Below are positions 15,552 to 24,487 of a stretch of 32,260 nucleotides of DNA, in pieces. The notes beneath the pieces are model-generated. The model was given only the letters and a program-made list of their open reading frames with translations, ran no database searches and was not told where the DNA came from. The stretch comes from Pseudomonadota bacterium (GTDB taxonomy: Bacteria; Pseudomonadota; Gammaproteobacteria; Xanthomonadales; Rhodanobacteraceae). Each line of letters starts with the position of its first letter. Position 1 is the stretch's first letter. The DNA lies in assembly GCA_021793195.1 (NCBI GenBank), contig JAJYTG010000013.1, positions 1-32,260 of the forward strand, given 5' to 3'. Both the position numbers and the translations under genes were made by a program.

Positions 15552-18134
15552 ATGTCGCGCGAGGATCAGGGCCACGGCGAGGAGCTGCGCACGGCGTTCC
15601 TGCGGCATCTGCCGCAACGCCTGCGCACCCTGCTGCGGCGCGCCCGGCGCCAGTGTCGCGACGGCTGGGACATCAACGCACTGATCCTGCTGCAGCGCGA
15701 GTTCGCCACCCTGGCCGACGCTGCGGGCCGCTACGGATTGCTCGAGATCGGCACCCCGCTGGCCGCGCTGGAGGCGGCGCTGGCGCCCTATGCCGGCGCC
15801 GGCCAGCTGCCCGATGCCGCCGCCAACGCGGTGCTGGAGCCGCAACTCGATGCCCTGCGCGAGCAGATCGAGGACGCCGAACTGATCGCTGCCGCGGCGC
15901 CGGCGCAAGTCGCCGGGCGCCGGCTGCAACTGCGCAGCGCCGCCACGGCGGCACCCGCGGACGGCTATGCGCGCATGGACGTGCCGCCGCCGGGCTACTG
16001 GCGCACGCTGGGTCTCGAGGATGCGCCCGCTGCCGCCGAGGATCGCGCCGAACCCGCTGTCGTTGCCGCCGATGGGCCGGCGTCGGCGTCGATCGCCGCC
16101 GCGCAACCTGCCGCGGCGGCCGCGCAGACCGCCGGTCCGCGCGTGGCATTGCTGGCTGCCGGCGATGCCCACGCCGCGGCGTTGCGCGAGCGCCTGCAGG
16201 CGCGCGGCTGCGTGGTGCAGTCGTTGCCTGATGCCGAGGCGGCCATCGAGGCGCTGGCGGAGCAGCTGCCGATGCTGCTGGTGGTGGCGTCCAGTCAGCA
16301 CGCCACGCTGGAGGCCCTCGCCGGCGAGCTGCGCGAGCTGCGCGGGCACGCCCAGCGCTTCAGCGTGCTGGCGCTGCTCGAGCACGACGAGCTGGCCGCG
16401 CGCCTGCGCGCGCTGCGCGCCGGCGCGGATCACTGCGTCAGCACCGCCGGCGGACTGACCCAGGCGCTGGCGCTGGTCGACGAGCTGCTCAAGGGCGATG
16501 CCGAGGAGCCCTATCGGGTTCTGATCATCGAGGACGACGAATCGCAGGCGCTGTTCGCCGAGTCGGTCCTGCGCAAGGCCGGGATGCTGGCGCGCATGGT
16601 CACCGAGCCGCTGGCCGCGCTGGACGAGCTGGAGCGCTTCAAGCCCGATCTGATCCTGATGGACCTCAACATGCCGGGGGCCGACGGCCTCGAACTCACC
16701 GCGCTGATCCGCGAGCGCGACGCGTTCGTGACCACGCCGATCGTGTTCCTGTCCGGCGATCCCGACGACGAACGCCAGTTCGCCGCGCTGGATGCCGGCG
16801 GCGACGATTTCATCGCCAAGCCGGTGCGGCCCAAGCACCTGATCGCCGCGGTGGCCAATCGCGTCCGCCGCGCGCGCCTGGCCGCCAAGCGCCGCGGCGC
16901 AGCGCGGCCCGCGCCGCAGGCCAGCGGCCTGGTCGAGCGCACCGAACTGCTCGACCGGCTGCAGGAACGGCTGGCGACCGGTGCCAGTGCGCGCCTGCAC
17001 GGCGGCCTGCTGCTGCTCGAGGTCAACGATGCCCGCGCGCTGCGCGAGCGCATCGGCATGACCGCCTACGACGCCCTGATCGCGCAGGTCGGCAGCTGGG
17101 TCGCCGGCCAGGTCGAGGCGCACGAACTGGTGGCGCGCTTCGGCGACGCCGGATTGCTGCTGCTGGCGCCCGAACGCGACGAGGAGCCGCTGGCGGCTTT
17201 CGCGCAGACGCTCGCCGCACGCATCGGCCACGAGCGCTTCGGCGGCCATGCGCTGGCGCTGAGTCTGGCCGGCGGCGCCTGCGGGCTGGCCTGCGGCCTC
17301 ACCGATGCCGGCGCGCTGCTGGCCGCTGCCGAGCGCGCGCTCGAAGGCGGGCGTCGCGAGGGCGGCGTCGGTCGTTACGCCCAACTGGCCGGCAATCGCA
17401 CGCTCGGCCAGCAGTTGCGCAGCGGACTGGATGGCGATGGCCTGTATCTGGTCTATCAGCCGCTGGCGCCGGTCAGCGCCGGTCCGGCCGAGGCGCAGTA
17501 CCAGGCGCTGCTGCGCCTGCGTGACGAGAAAGGCCAGATCGTGCCCGCCGCGATGCTGGTGCCGGAAGCGATCCGCAGCGGACTGATCGGCGAGCTCGAC
17601 CGCTGGGTGCTCGGACGCTGCCTGGCCACGCTGGCTGCGCGCGAGCGCATGGGTCAGCCGGTGCGCCTGTTCGCCAGCCAGGCGCTGGCGACAGCCAGCG
17701 ACAACACACGCGCCGAATGGCTGCGTCAGAGCGTGCGCGATGCGCGCCTGCCACCCGGCCGGCTGGTGCTCGAGTTCCGCTGCGAGGAGGCACGCGACCA
17801 GCAACGCACGCTGATCGATCTGGCGCTGGCGCTGCATGACATCGGCGTCGGCCTGGCGCTGTCCGGGGTCGGCCGCGAAGCGATCATGTCGGGTCTGCTG
17901 GAACAGCTGCCGCTCGACTACGTCAAGCTGGCGCCCGAGCTGGCGCGCGATGACGGCGTGGCCGACCTGGTGGCGCGTGCCCATGCCGCCGGTCGCCGGG
18001 TGATCGCGCCGCGGGTCGAGGATGCCGGCAGCGCAGTGGCATTGTGCGCCGCCGGCGTGGATTATCTGCAGGGCAACTTCGTCCAGCAGCCCGGGCAGTC
18101 GCTCGATTACGACTTCAGCGCCGGACAGCTTTGA
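15552..18134 (+). CDS. FimX-like response regulator with degenerate GGDEF and EAL domains
   Basis: 860 residues. The N-terminal helical domain (about 10-115) looks Hpt-like, but the phospho-His position appears to be Gln (LLQREFATLADAAGRYG). A degenerate receiver without the Asp (about 196-312) is followed by an intact one (320-438: acidic pair 327-328, phospho-Asp371, Ser401, Lys423). The GGDEF position reads FGDAG (530-534) and EAL reads QAL (651-653). DDFGTG is replaced by SGVGRE, KIDRSF by KLAPEL and AEGVET by APRVED, while QGNFVQQP is kept. Both catalytic domains must be inactive. FimX in Pseudomonas and Xanthomonas also pairs a receiver with dead GGDEF/EAL domains and uses the EAL fold as a metal-free cyclic-di-GMP receptor controlling type IV pili, so a receptor role is likely. 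The kinase gene follows 165 bases downstream. Confidence 0.9.
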   Translation: MSREDQGHGEELRTAFLRHLPQRLRTLLRRARRQCRDGWDINALILLQREFATLADAAGRYGLLEIGTPLAALEAALAPYAGAGQLPDAAANAVLEPQLDALREQIEDAELIAAAAPAQVAGRRLQLRSAATAAPADGYARMDVPPPGYWRTLGLEDAPAAAEDRAEPAVVAADGPASASIAAAQPAAAAAQTAGPRVALLAAGDAHAAALRERLQARGCVVQSLPDAEAAIEALAEQLPMLLVVASSQHATLEALAGELRELRGHAQRFSVLALLEHDELAARLRALRAGADHCVSTAGGLTQALALVDELLKGDAEEPYRVLIIEDDESQALFAESVLRKAGMLARMVTEPLAALDELERFKPDLILMDLNMPGADGLELTALIRERDAFVTTPIVFLSGDPDDERQFAALDAGGDDFIAKPVRPKHLIAAVANRVRRARLAAKRRGAARPAPQASGLVERTELLDRLQERLATGASARLHGGLLLLEVNDARALRERIGMTAYDALIAQVGSWVAGQVEAHELVARFGDAGLLLLAPERDEEPLAAFAQTLAARIGHERFGGHALALSLAGGACGLACGLTDAGALLAAAERALEGGRREGGVGRYAQLAGNRTLGQQLRSGLDGDGLYLVYQPLAPVSAGPAEAQYQALLRLRDEKGQIVPAAMLVPEAIRSGLIGELDRWVLGRCLATLAARERMGQPVRLFASQALATASDNTRAEWLRQSVRDARLPPGRLVLEFRCEEARDQQRTLIDLALALHDIGVGLALSGVGREAIMSGLLEQLPLDYVKLAPELARDDGVADLVARAHAAGRRVIAPRVEDAGSAVALCAAGVDYLQGNFVQQPGQSLDYDFSAGQL

Positions 18135-18137
18135 GCA

Positions 18138-18211
18138 GAGCGGTTTGGAAAGCCGCTCCGGCAGCGGCACAGGGATATGCCATCGCGATCGGCACGTACG
18201 CGCCGATCGCG
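18138..18211. repeat. two hairpins between the FimX-like and kinase genes
   Basis: Hairpin 1 at 18138-18158 has arms GAGCGGTTT and AAGCCGCTC with one G-T pair. Hairpin 2 at 18184-18211 has perfect 10-base arms CGCGATCGGC and GCCGATCGCG. Neither is followed by a T-run. They could be REP-type elements, an attenuating structure or a factor-dependent terminator. Confidence 0.5.
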
Positions 18212-18299
18212 GCAAGGGTGGCGCGGCTCTGCCGCGACCGTTTGCTTGCGAACCGCGGCAGGATGCCCGGTTTTGCAGACTGATCGGTGAGGAACGCGC

Positions 18300-20723
18300 A
18301 TGACGCAGGGCAACGAACGTCGCTTGCTGCGCATCGGCCTGCTGGCGGGTGCGCTGGCGCTGATGCTGGCTCTGGCGCTGCTGGCGCTGCTGCGCGTGCC
18401 GGCGCCGATCGGACCGGCGCTGGCGGCGATCGCCGTTGCCGGCATCTTGCTGCTGGGCCTGGCCTGGCGCGCGCTGGCCGACGAGTTGCGCGCCGCGGCC
18501 GTGCCGCCGGCGCCGTTGCCGGTGCCGGTGGATGCGCGACGGCTGATCGCGCTGGAAACCGAGCTGGCCTCGCTGCGCGGCGTGCAGAAGGAACTGGTCG
18601 GCGCCAAGCAGACCGCCGAATCGGCGATGCTGGCCAAGAGCGAGTTCCTGGCCACCATGAGTCACGAGATCCGCACCCCGCTCAACGGCATCCTGCCGCT
18701 GCTCGACATCGTGCTCGGCACCAAGCTGGCAGCCGACCAGCGCGATTACCTCGCCACCGCGCACCGCTCGGCGCAGGAGCTGCTGCGCATCGTCGACGAC
18801 ATCCTCGACTACTCCAAGGTCGAGGCCGGCAAGCTGGAACTGGAGCGCGTCGCGATCAATCTGCGCGAACTGCTGGAGAACGTGCAGGCGCTGATGGAGA
18901 AGGCGGCCGAATCCAAGGGCCTGGCGCTGCGCTTCGCCATCGACGACGATGTCCGCATCACCCTGCGTGGCGATCCCACGCGGCTGCGCCAGATCATCAC
19001 CAACCTGATCGGCAACGGCATCAAGTTCACCGAACGCGGCGGCGTTTCGGTGCGCATCAGCCGGCGCGGCGAAACCGCCTCGCATCAGGAACTGCTGTTC
19101 GCGGTACGCGACACCGGCATCGGCATCGAACCGTCGGCGGCGGCGCGACTGTTCCAGCCGTTCAACCAGGCCGACAATTCGATCACCCGCCGTTACGGCG
19201 GCACCGGGCTGGGACTGACGATCTGCAAGCGCCTGGTCGAGCTGATGGGCGGCAAGATCGGCGTGCGTTCCGAGCCCGGCCGCGGCTCGGTGTTCTGGTT
19301 CAGCGTGCCGCTGGCCAAGATGCCGGGCGACATCGCCGGCGCGCGGCACGACCTCACCGGACTGCGCGCGTTGTTCGCCGGCGATAGCCGCATGCATGCG
19401 CGCATCAACCCGCTGCTGGCCGGACTGGGGATCACCGCCGACAGCGTCACCGGTGCCGCCGACGCGCTGGCGATGCTGCGCCGCTCCGCGCCGCTGGGGC
19501 GCAGCTTCGGCTACGAGCTGCTGATCATCGACCCGGCCAGCGTCGACGGCGACCCGCAGGCGCTGCTGCGCAACGTGCTGCGCGAACCCAAGCTGGAGCG
19601 CGTGCGCCTGCTGCTGATCGGCGCGCCCGTCGAATCCGGCGACGAACGCACCGCCACGCTGCCGCGCGAGCCCGACGAGGCCGCGCTGCGCGCCGCGCTG
19701 GAAGGCCTGTACGCACTGGCCAGCCAGCGCCCGGCCCCGCTGCTGGCCAGTTCGCAGGCCCCCGGGACGATCACCCCCGACACCATGCTGCAAGGGCGCG
19801 TGCTGCTGGTCGAGGATCATCCGGTCAACCTGCAGGTGGCCAGCCGCCTGCTGAGCCGGCTCGGGCTGGAGGTGGCGCATGCGCACAATGGCGCCGAGGC
19901 CCTGCGGCAGGTCGAGAAGGGCGGCTTCGACATGGTCCTGATGGACTGCCAGATGCCGGTGATGGACGGCTATGCCGCCACCCGCGAACTGCGTCGCCGC
20001 GAGCTGGCGGGCAACGCGCCGCGGCTGCCGATCGTGGCGATGACCGCGCATGCGATGGCCGGCGACCGCGAGCGCTGCCTCGAATGCGGCATGGACGACT
20101 ACCTGTCCAAGCCGCTGGATCGCGGCCTGCTGGCGCGCACGCTGGCGCACTGGCTGCCGCAGCCGCATGCCGCCACCGCCGTCGAGACGATTCCGACCGC
20201 GCCGCTGCCGGAGCCGGTCGCGCGTTCGGATATGGCCGCGCCGGCGTCCGCCACGCGGACGGTCGCGCCACCGCCGCGCGCGCCGGTCATGCCCGTGGCG
20301 CCGGCCGCGCCCGCCGCAGCGACCCCCAGCCGGGCCGCTGCGGCGACCGCCGCCGTGGGCAGCGGTCCGGCTGCCGGCGAACCGGTGCTGGATCGCGCCG
20401 TGCTGGCCGACCTCGAAGACATCATGGGCGACGAGCTGCGCATGCTGGTGGACATGTTCCTGGCCGACAGTCCCAAGCGCCTGGCGGCGCTGTCGGCCGC
20501 CGCGGCGGTGGGCGACACCGCGACGCTGCAGGGACAGGCGCATGCGCTGAAATCCGCCAGCGCCAACCTCGGCACGCGGGCGTTGTCGGCGCACGCCAAG
20601 GCACTGGAGATGGCCGCGCGCGCCGGCGCAGTGCCCGATGCCATCGCGCGGGTGACGGCGCTGAAGGAAGCCTACGCCACCGCCGAATCGGCGCTGCGGC
20701 AACGGTTCGCCGCCCGCGCCTGA
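18300..20723 (+). CDS. hybrid sensor histidine kinase (HisKA-HATPase-pseudoREC-REC-Hpt)
   Basis: 807 residues. Two membrane helices (about 11-31 and 39-59) are separated by a very short loop, so there is essentially no periplasmic sensor. Then come a coiled linker (about 80-110), HisKA with phospho-His122 ([14 protein letters not shown]), and HATPase with the N box ([10 protein letters not shown]), DTGIGI and GGTGLGL. A degenerate receiver without a clear phospho-Asp (about 353-470) precedes an intact receiver (499-617: VEDH, Asp549, Lys604). An Ala/Pro-rich linker leads to an Hpt domain with phospho-His748 (AHALKSAS). It should run a His-Asp-His phosphorelay whose final acceptor is a separate receiver; the intact receiver of the preceding FimX-like protein is the obvious candidate. 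GTGAGGAA sits upstream of the start. The architecture recalls BarA/GacS or RpfC types, but orthology is not claimed. Confidence 0.94.
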   Translation: MTQGNERRLLRIGLLAGALALMLALALLALLRVPAPIGPALAAIAVAGILLLGLAWRALADELRAAAVPPAPLPVPVDARRLIALETELASLRGVQKELVGAKQTAESAMLAKSEFLATMSHEIRTPLNGILPLLDIVLGTKLAADQRDYLATAHRSAQELLRIVDDILDYSKVEAGKLELERVAINLRELLENVQALMEKAAESKGLALRFAIDDDVRITLRGDPTRLRQIITNLIGNGIKFTERGGVSVRISRRGETASHQELLFAVRDTGIGIEPSAAARLFQPFNQADNSITRRYGGTGLGLTICKRLVELMGGKIGVRSEPGRGSVFWFSVPLAKMPGDIAGARHDLTGLRALFAGDSRMHARINPLLAGLGITADSVTGAADALAMLRRSAPLGRSFGYELLIIDPASVDGDPQALLRNVLREPKLERVRLLLIGAPVESGDERTATLPREPDEAALRAALEGLYALASQRPAPLLASSQAPGTITPDTMLQGRVLLVEDHPVNLQVASRLLSRLGLEVAHAHNGAEALRQVEKGGFDMVLMDCQMPVMDGYAATRELRRRELAGNAPRLPIVAMTAHAMAGDRERCLECGMDDYLSKPLDRGLLARTLAHWLPQPHAATAVETIPTAPLPEPVARSDMAAPASATRTVAPPPRAPVMPVAPAAPAAATPSRAAAATAAVGSGPAAGEPVLDRAVLADLEDIMGDELRMLVDMFLADSPKRLAALSAAAAVGDTATLQGQAHALKSASANLGTRALSAHAKALEMAARAGAVPDAIARVTALKEAYATAESALRQRFAARA

Positions 20724-20736
20724 CACCCGTGGCCGC

Positions 20737-21273
20737 TCAGGCGGCGATGCCGCCCGAGGATTGCGGCGGCTGGCGCGGCCGCGTCAGGCTGATGCGGCAG
20801 CTGACCTCGACCAGCGGCGCGAACTGGCGCAGCGCGCGTTCGTACACCGAGCGCTTGAAGGCCACCACGTGCGCCAGCGGATGCCAGAAATCCACCCACT
20901 GCCACTGGTCGAATTCGGGATCATCGCTGCCATCCAGGCGCACGTGCTGCTCGTCGCCCACCAGGCGCAGCAGAAACCACACCTGCTTCTGGCCCACGCA
21001 GACCGGCCGTTCGTGCGGGCGCAGATAACGCCGCGGCAGGCGATAGCGCAGCCAGCCGGGCGTCGCGCCGAGAACCTCGACATGCTCCGGCCGCAGCCCG
21101 GTTTCCTCGGTCAGTTCGCGGTACATCGCTTCCAGCGGCGTCTCGTCGCTGTTCATGCCGCCCTGCGGAAACTGCCAGCCGTCGCGGTGGATGCGGCGCG
21201 CCCAGAACAGGCGCCCGTCCGCATTCAGCAGCACGATGCCGACATTGGGGCGATAGCCATCGACATCGATCAT
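20737..21273 (-). CDS. rppH: RNA pyrophosphohydrolase
   Basis: 178 residues. It starts with [20 protein letters not shown], the invariant RppH N-terminus, followed by [17 protein letters not shown] and a canonical Nudix box ([20 protein letters not shown] then TGL). The conserved [19 protein letters not shown] and [14 protein letters not shown] blocks follow. RppH converts 5'-triphosphate RNA to monophosphate and so licenses RNase E decay. It converges on the kinase gene with a gap of 13 bases. Confidence 0.97.
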   Translation of the reverse strand: MIDVDGYRPNVGIVLLNADGRLFWARRIHRDGWQFPQGGMNSDETPLEAMYRELTEETGLRPEHVEVLGATPGWLRYRLPRRYLRPHERPVCVGQKQVWFLLRLVGDEQHVRLDGSDDPEFDQWQWVDFWHPLAHVVAFKRSVYERALRQFAPLVEVSCRISLTRPRQPPQSSGGIAA

Positions 21274-21393
21274 GGCAAGGTCCTGGCCGGCGGGCCCGTC
21301 GGGCAGGGGCGCGACATCGCCGCGCGGGCCCCGCTCCGCGGATCCATTGCGCCCGATTCAAGCATGCGGGCGCGGTTGCGGCAAGGCGCTGCC

Positions 21394-21422
21394 TTGCGCG
21401 CCTGCCTTGCCGCCACTACACT
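21394..21422 (+). promoter_or_regulatory. tRNA-Met promoter
   Basis: TTGCGC (21394-21399), a 17-base spacer and TACACT (21417-21422), with a GC-rich discriminator before the tRNA at 21445, as is common for stable RNA genes. An inverted repeat (arms GCGGCAAGGC 21378-21387 and GCCTTGCCGC 21404-21413) overlaps the promoter. Confidence 0.6.
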
Positions 21423-21444
21423 TCCGCGCCCCGCGTGGCGCCGT

Positions 21445-21521
21445 GGCTAGGTAGCTCAGATGGTTAGAGCGCGGCACTCATAATGCTGAGGTCGGCGGTT
21501 CGATCCCGCCTCTAGCCACCA
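21445..21521 (+). tRNA. tRNA-Met (CAT), elongator type
   Basis: 77 bases with encoded CCA. Acceptor GGCTAGG pairs with TCTAGCC (last pair G-T). The D arm GCTCAGATGGTTAGAGC, anticodon stem CGGCA/TGCTG with loop CTCATAA (anticodon CAT) and T arm GGCGG-TTCGATC-CCGCC are all standard. The near match to E. coli elongator tRNA-Met, beginning GGCTA.GTAGCTCAG, argues against tRNA-Ile2, which shares the CAT anticodon, and the paired first base argues against initiator tRNA. Confidence 0.96.
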
Positions 21522-21627
21522 CGCGCGCCACGCTCGAAGCGATTCCATCACAACCCACGTCTTTCCTCGCTCTCGGCGGCAGGCCGTGGTTCGACCCTGC
21601 GCGAAAATCCACTCGAAATCAAGCCGG

Positions 21628-21645
21628 CGTTTGGACGTCCAAACG
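21628..21645. repeat. 18-base perfect palindrome
   Basis: CGTTTGGACGTCCAAACG is fully self-complementary. It lies about 105 bases after the tRNA and directly precedes the first TTCTGTGACA repeat. It could be a dimeric protein binding site. Confidence 0.6.
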
Positions 21646-21646
21646 A

Positions 21647-21782
21647 TTCTGTGACAGTTTCTGTGACACTTCGATGTGGCACAGATCTCGCCGGACGTTG
21701 AGGATGACTCCAGCATAGGCTGAGAACGGGTCGGACCTCAGCACTGATTTCTGTGACAAATCCTGTGAGGGTTTCTGTGACA
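21647..21782. repeat. four TTCTGTGACA direct repeats
   Basis: Exact copies start at 21647, 21659, 21749 and 21773, with a degenerate copy (TCCTGTGAG) at 21761. They form two close pairs with starts 12 and 24 bases apart. The spacing and the position just downstream of a tRNA gene resemble recombinase arm sites or iterons, but no integrase or replication gene is present. Confidence 0.75.
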
Positions 21783-21867
21783 GGGCGGCGCTGGGGATGC
21801 AATAGCAGCGCATGCGGGGAGGCACCGGGCGACGCTCCGAGGCAAGTCAGGCATGGTCGCTTTCGGT

Positions 21868-21901
21868 GAAGTTAGGATTTCCCGATAACTTGGCTAACTT
21901 C
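21868..21901. repeat. inverted repeat GAAGTTAG/CTAACTTC
   Basis: Perfect 8-base arms surround an AT-richer 18-base centre, in the stretch between the direct repeats and the CRISPR-like repeat. Its function is unknown. Confidence 0.4.
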
Positions 21902-21923
21902 GCTTGATATGGACAAGCTCGAT

Positions 21924-21952
21924 GGGTCGATCCCCGCGTGCGAGGGGGAGAC
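21924..21952 (-). repeat. solitary type I-E CRISPR-repeat-like sequence
   Basis: The 29 bases on the plus strand (GGGTCGATCCCCGCGTGCGA then GGGGGAGAC) match the complement of the E. coli type I-E repeat at 21 of 29 positions, including the CCCCGC...GGGG stem. Translations of the two plus frames give SIPACEGET and RSPRARGRP, the peptides commonly produced when type I-E arrays are mistranslated. No second repeat occurs at 61-base spacing on either side and no cas gene is in view, so it is at most a relic or an orphan repeat. Confidence 0.5.
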
Positions 21953-22072
21953 CAGTCTCAAAAAAGGCTTTGCCCAGGATCACCGCGCCCCGCGTCGCGC
22001 AGCCGGGTCACCAGGAAGGCATCTTTCGCCGCGGGCGCGCCGACCAGCGCCAGAGCGAGCCGGCGCTGGTCA

Positions 22073-24313
22073 TCATCCTGTTGCCGGTGTCGATCCGAGC
22101 GCGACGAGCCAGCCCTGCGCTTCGAGCGCATCGACGCCGTCGCCGAGCGCATCGGCAGAGCCCGGGCCTGTGGCGATGCTGCTGCCCGCGCCGAAGCCGG
22201 CCCAGCTGTCGCGGCCCGCACTCTTGGCGCGGTACAGCGCCGCATCGGCGATGCGCAGCGACAGCGCCCAGTCGCCTTCTGCGCCGGGCCACAGTGGATA
22301 CAGACTGAAGCCGATCGAAGCCGTGAGGTGCACGTCGTGGCCCGCGATCACCAGCTTGCGCTGCTGCAGCCGTTCGCGCACGCGCGCAAACAGCCGCGCG
22401 GCTTCGGCCATCGGTGTCGCCGGGCAGATCCACAGGAATTCCTCGCCTCCCCAGCGCACCAGTACGTCGGATTGCCGGGCGCAGGCGCGCAGGATTCCGG
22501 CGAAGTGCACCAGCGCCTGATCGCCGGCGGCGTGACCCCAGTTGTCGTTGATGCGCTTGAAGTGATCGAGGTCGACCAGCGCCAGCAGGGTCGGCGCGAT
22601 CGGATCGACACGCCGTTGCGCCCTGGCATGGGCCAGCGCCTCGTGCTCCAGCCAGTCCTGGCCGTAGCGGCGGTTGTGCAGGCCGGTGAGCACGTCCTCC
22701 TCGCTCTGCCGGCGGATCGCCGCGTTGAGCCGTGCTAGGTCGCGGTGCTGGGCCTCGATCTCGGCATTCTTGGCGGCCAGCGCCTGGTTGAGTCGCCGCC
22801 GCTGGCGACCGACACGCAGGCTCCATGCCGCCAGCGCCGTGATCAACGCCAGCAAGCCCAGCATGCCGTAAGCCAGCAGACGCTGGTGCTGCTCATGCAC
22901 CTTGGCCCGGGCCAACTCGGCTTGTTGCGCTTCGTGTTCGCGCTGGGCCCGAGCCAGCTCGGTCTGCTTGCGTTCCAGCTCGAGGGTTGATTCGAGCCCG
23001 GCAATCTGCGTTCTGGATGTCACCGAGACGTGTTCGTCGTGCAGCTTCACGTAGGCGCGGAACAAGGGCAGCGCCTCGCGGTAGCGGCCCAGGGCCTCGA
23101 GGTTGTCGATCATGCGCGGGTACAGTTCGAGCCGGCGCTGCACGATGTCGGCCCTGGCGAACAGTGCCAGCGAGCGATCGAAAATGCGCGCCGCCTGTGC
23201 GCGCTGGCCGAGGCTGGCCAGGGCCTCGCCGATATTCGAGTCCGTCGTGGCTTCATTTGCAATTTGCCCAGTCCGCGCGTATTCGGAGGCTGCCTGCCGC
23301 AACAGCGGCAGGGCCTGCGCGGGCTTATGCTGGTGCTGCAGCAGGTCGGCGAGGTTGTTAAGCGTGCCCGGTGCCTCGAGCCTGTTGCTGCGCGCCACGG
23401 CCAGTGCCTGCCGGTAGGTGGCCATGGCCTCGGGGAGGTTGCCCAGCTTCTGGTAGGCGCCGCCGAGATTGCCGAGGATGCTGATGCGCTCTGCCGGTTG
23501 GGGATGCGCCGCCAGCGCGCGCTTACCGTAGACGATCGCCTCCTTCCAGTTGTGCGCGGCCATGAACAGCGCGCTGAAATTCTGCAGCATGAGCGGTTTG
23601 GCGGGCAGCCGCAGCGCCTTGCGCGCGCGATCGGCTGCCATCATCGCCGCGATGGCCTGCGGCAGTTCGTCCTGCTCGGCATAGGCGACAGCAATCAGCG
23701 GGTTGGCCGTGTAGTCGATGCGATCGGGGTGTCGCGGCGCCATGGCCAGCGCGTGCTTTGCGGCGTGGAGGCCGGCGTTCCAGTCTTCCAGCATGAGATA
23801 CGAGGCGGCGAGGCGGCGCCACACTTCGGCGACGGCGTCCCGCGGGTCCGCGACCTCTGCGTCGAGCGCGGCGACATCCGGTGCCAGCGCGCGGACATCC
23901 GCCACCTTGCCCGTCGTCCAGACGTCCGCCGCCATGAATCCCGTCCAGGCCAGGCGCTGGCTGGGGGTCATCTCGTCGTGGCGCAGCTGCGCGCCGATTG
24001 CGAGGGCCTGCCTGCGCTGCTTCGCACCATCGGCCGCCTGCATCAGCGCCAGGCCCAGTGCGGTGTGTGCGGCGGCGCCGCCGGTGCCGGCCTGCCAGGC
24101 CGGCAGACCCAGGTGCAGCGCCGCGTCCGGATCGCGCTGCAACAGACGCTCGACCTGCGTCAACACTGCCGGCGCAGGAGCAGCGGCACGGACCGCGGAG
24201 GACGGGGACGCAGGTGCCGGCGCGGGTGATCTGGCTGTCGCGGCATGCGCCCGTGCGCAAGGCGACGCCGCCAGGACAATGGCGAGAACAGTCGGGCGAA
24301 GCAGCGGGCGCAT
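22073..24313 (-). CDS. TPR-repeat diguanylate cyclase with signal peptide
   Basis: 746 residues from the ATG at 24313, chosen because it begins a good signal peptide (MRPLLRPTVLAIVLAASPCA, cleavage likely after AHA); the frame is open 53 codons further but that part matches nothing. Residues about 55-425 are helical TPR-type repeats (AYQKLGNLPEAMATYRQALA, LALFARADIVQRRLELYPRM). A coiled coil (about 432-477), one membrane helix (about 478-499), a second coil (502-535) and GGDEF follow, with GGEEF at 622-626. The RxxD inhibitory site is intact (RQSD, 613-616). The TPR part should face the periplasm and the cyclase the cytoplasm. The C-terminal 45 residues are a Gly/Ala-rich tail. The gene is isolated. 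Confidence 0.9.
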   Translation of the reverse strand: MRPLLRPTVLAIVLAASPCARAHAATARSPAPAPASPSSAVRAAAPAPAVLTQVERLLQRDPDAALHLGLPAWQAGTGGAAAHTALGLALMQAADGAKQRRQALAIGAQLRHDEMTPSQRLAWTGFMAADVWTTGKVADVRALAPDVAALDAEVADPRDAVAEVWRRLAASYLMLEDWNAGLHAAKHALAMAPRHPDRIDYTANPLIAVAYAEQDELPQAIAAMMAADRARKALRLPAKPLMLQNFSALFMAAHNWKEAIVYGKRALAAHPQPAERISILGNLGGAYQKLGNLPEAMATYRQALAVARSNRLEAPGTLNNLADLLQHQHKPAQALPLLRQAASEYARTGQIANEATTDSNIGEALASLGQRAQAARIFDRSLALFARADIVQRRLELYPRMIDNLEALGRYREALPLFRAYVKLHDEHVSVTSRTQIAGLESTLELERKQTELARAQREHEAQQAELARAKVHEQHQRLLAYGMLGLLALITALAAWSLRVGRQRRRLNQALAAKNAEIEAQHRDLARLNAAIRRQSEEDVLTGLHNRRYGQDWLEHEALAHARAQRRVDPIAPTLLALVDLDHFKRINDNWGHAAGDQALVHFAGILRACARQSDVLVRWGGEEFLWICPATPMAEAARLFARVRERLQQRKLVIAGHDVHLTASIGFSLYPLWPGAEGDWALSLRIADAALYRAKSAGRDSWAGFGAGSSIATGPGSADALGDGVDALEAQGWLVALGSTPATG

Positions 24314-24487
24314 GGTGTCGATCTTCGGCAGGCAGGTGCTGGACTGGCGGGGGACGACAGCCACCGCGATGCCGGGGAGCATAACCGGGTCATGCCTGTG
24401 CGCGGTCTGCAGCATGTGCCGCGCATGCGTGTCGCGGTGTAGGCGTCGGTCACAGTCGCGTCGGTGGAACAACTAAGGGGCCACGCA

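Noticed and set aside
15552-18134. Active diguanylate cyclase or phosphodiesterase call
   Set aside because: GGDEF, EAL, DDFGTG and KIDRSF residues needed for catalysis are all substituted.
14046-20726. 2226-codon open frame on the minus strand
   Set aside because: It runs antisense through several well-supported genes and encodes low-complexity Arg/Gln/Gly-rich protein with no family features. It is a typical shadow in high-GC DNA.
21456-21716. Small minus-strand open frame ending in GSNRRPQHYECRALTI
   Set aside because: Its C-terminus is the antisense translation of the tRNA-Met, a known artefact.
21958-21978. Rho-independent terminator for the TPR-cyclase gene on the minus strand (GGC-AAA-GCC then TTTTTT)
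   Set aside because: The T-run is good, but the stem is only three pairs, too weak to call.
21900-21990. A real CRISPR array
   Set aside because: Only one repeat-like unit is present; positions about 61 bases to either side show no second repeat.
21445-22072. Direct duplication of the tRNA 3' end as an att site
   Set aside because: The only similar stretch (TCGATCCC at 21927-21934) is short and is better explained by the CRISPR-like repeat.
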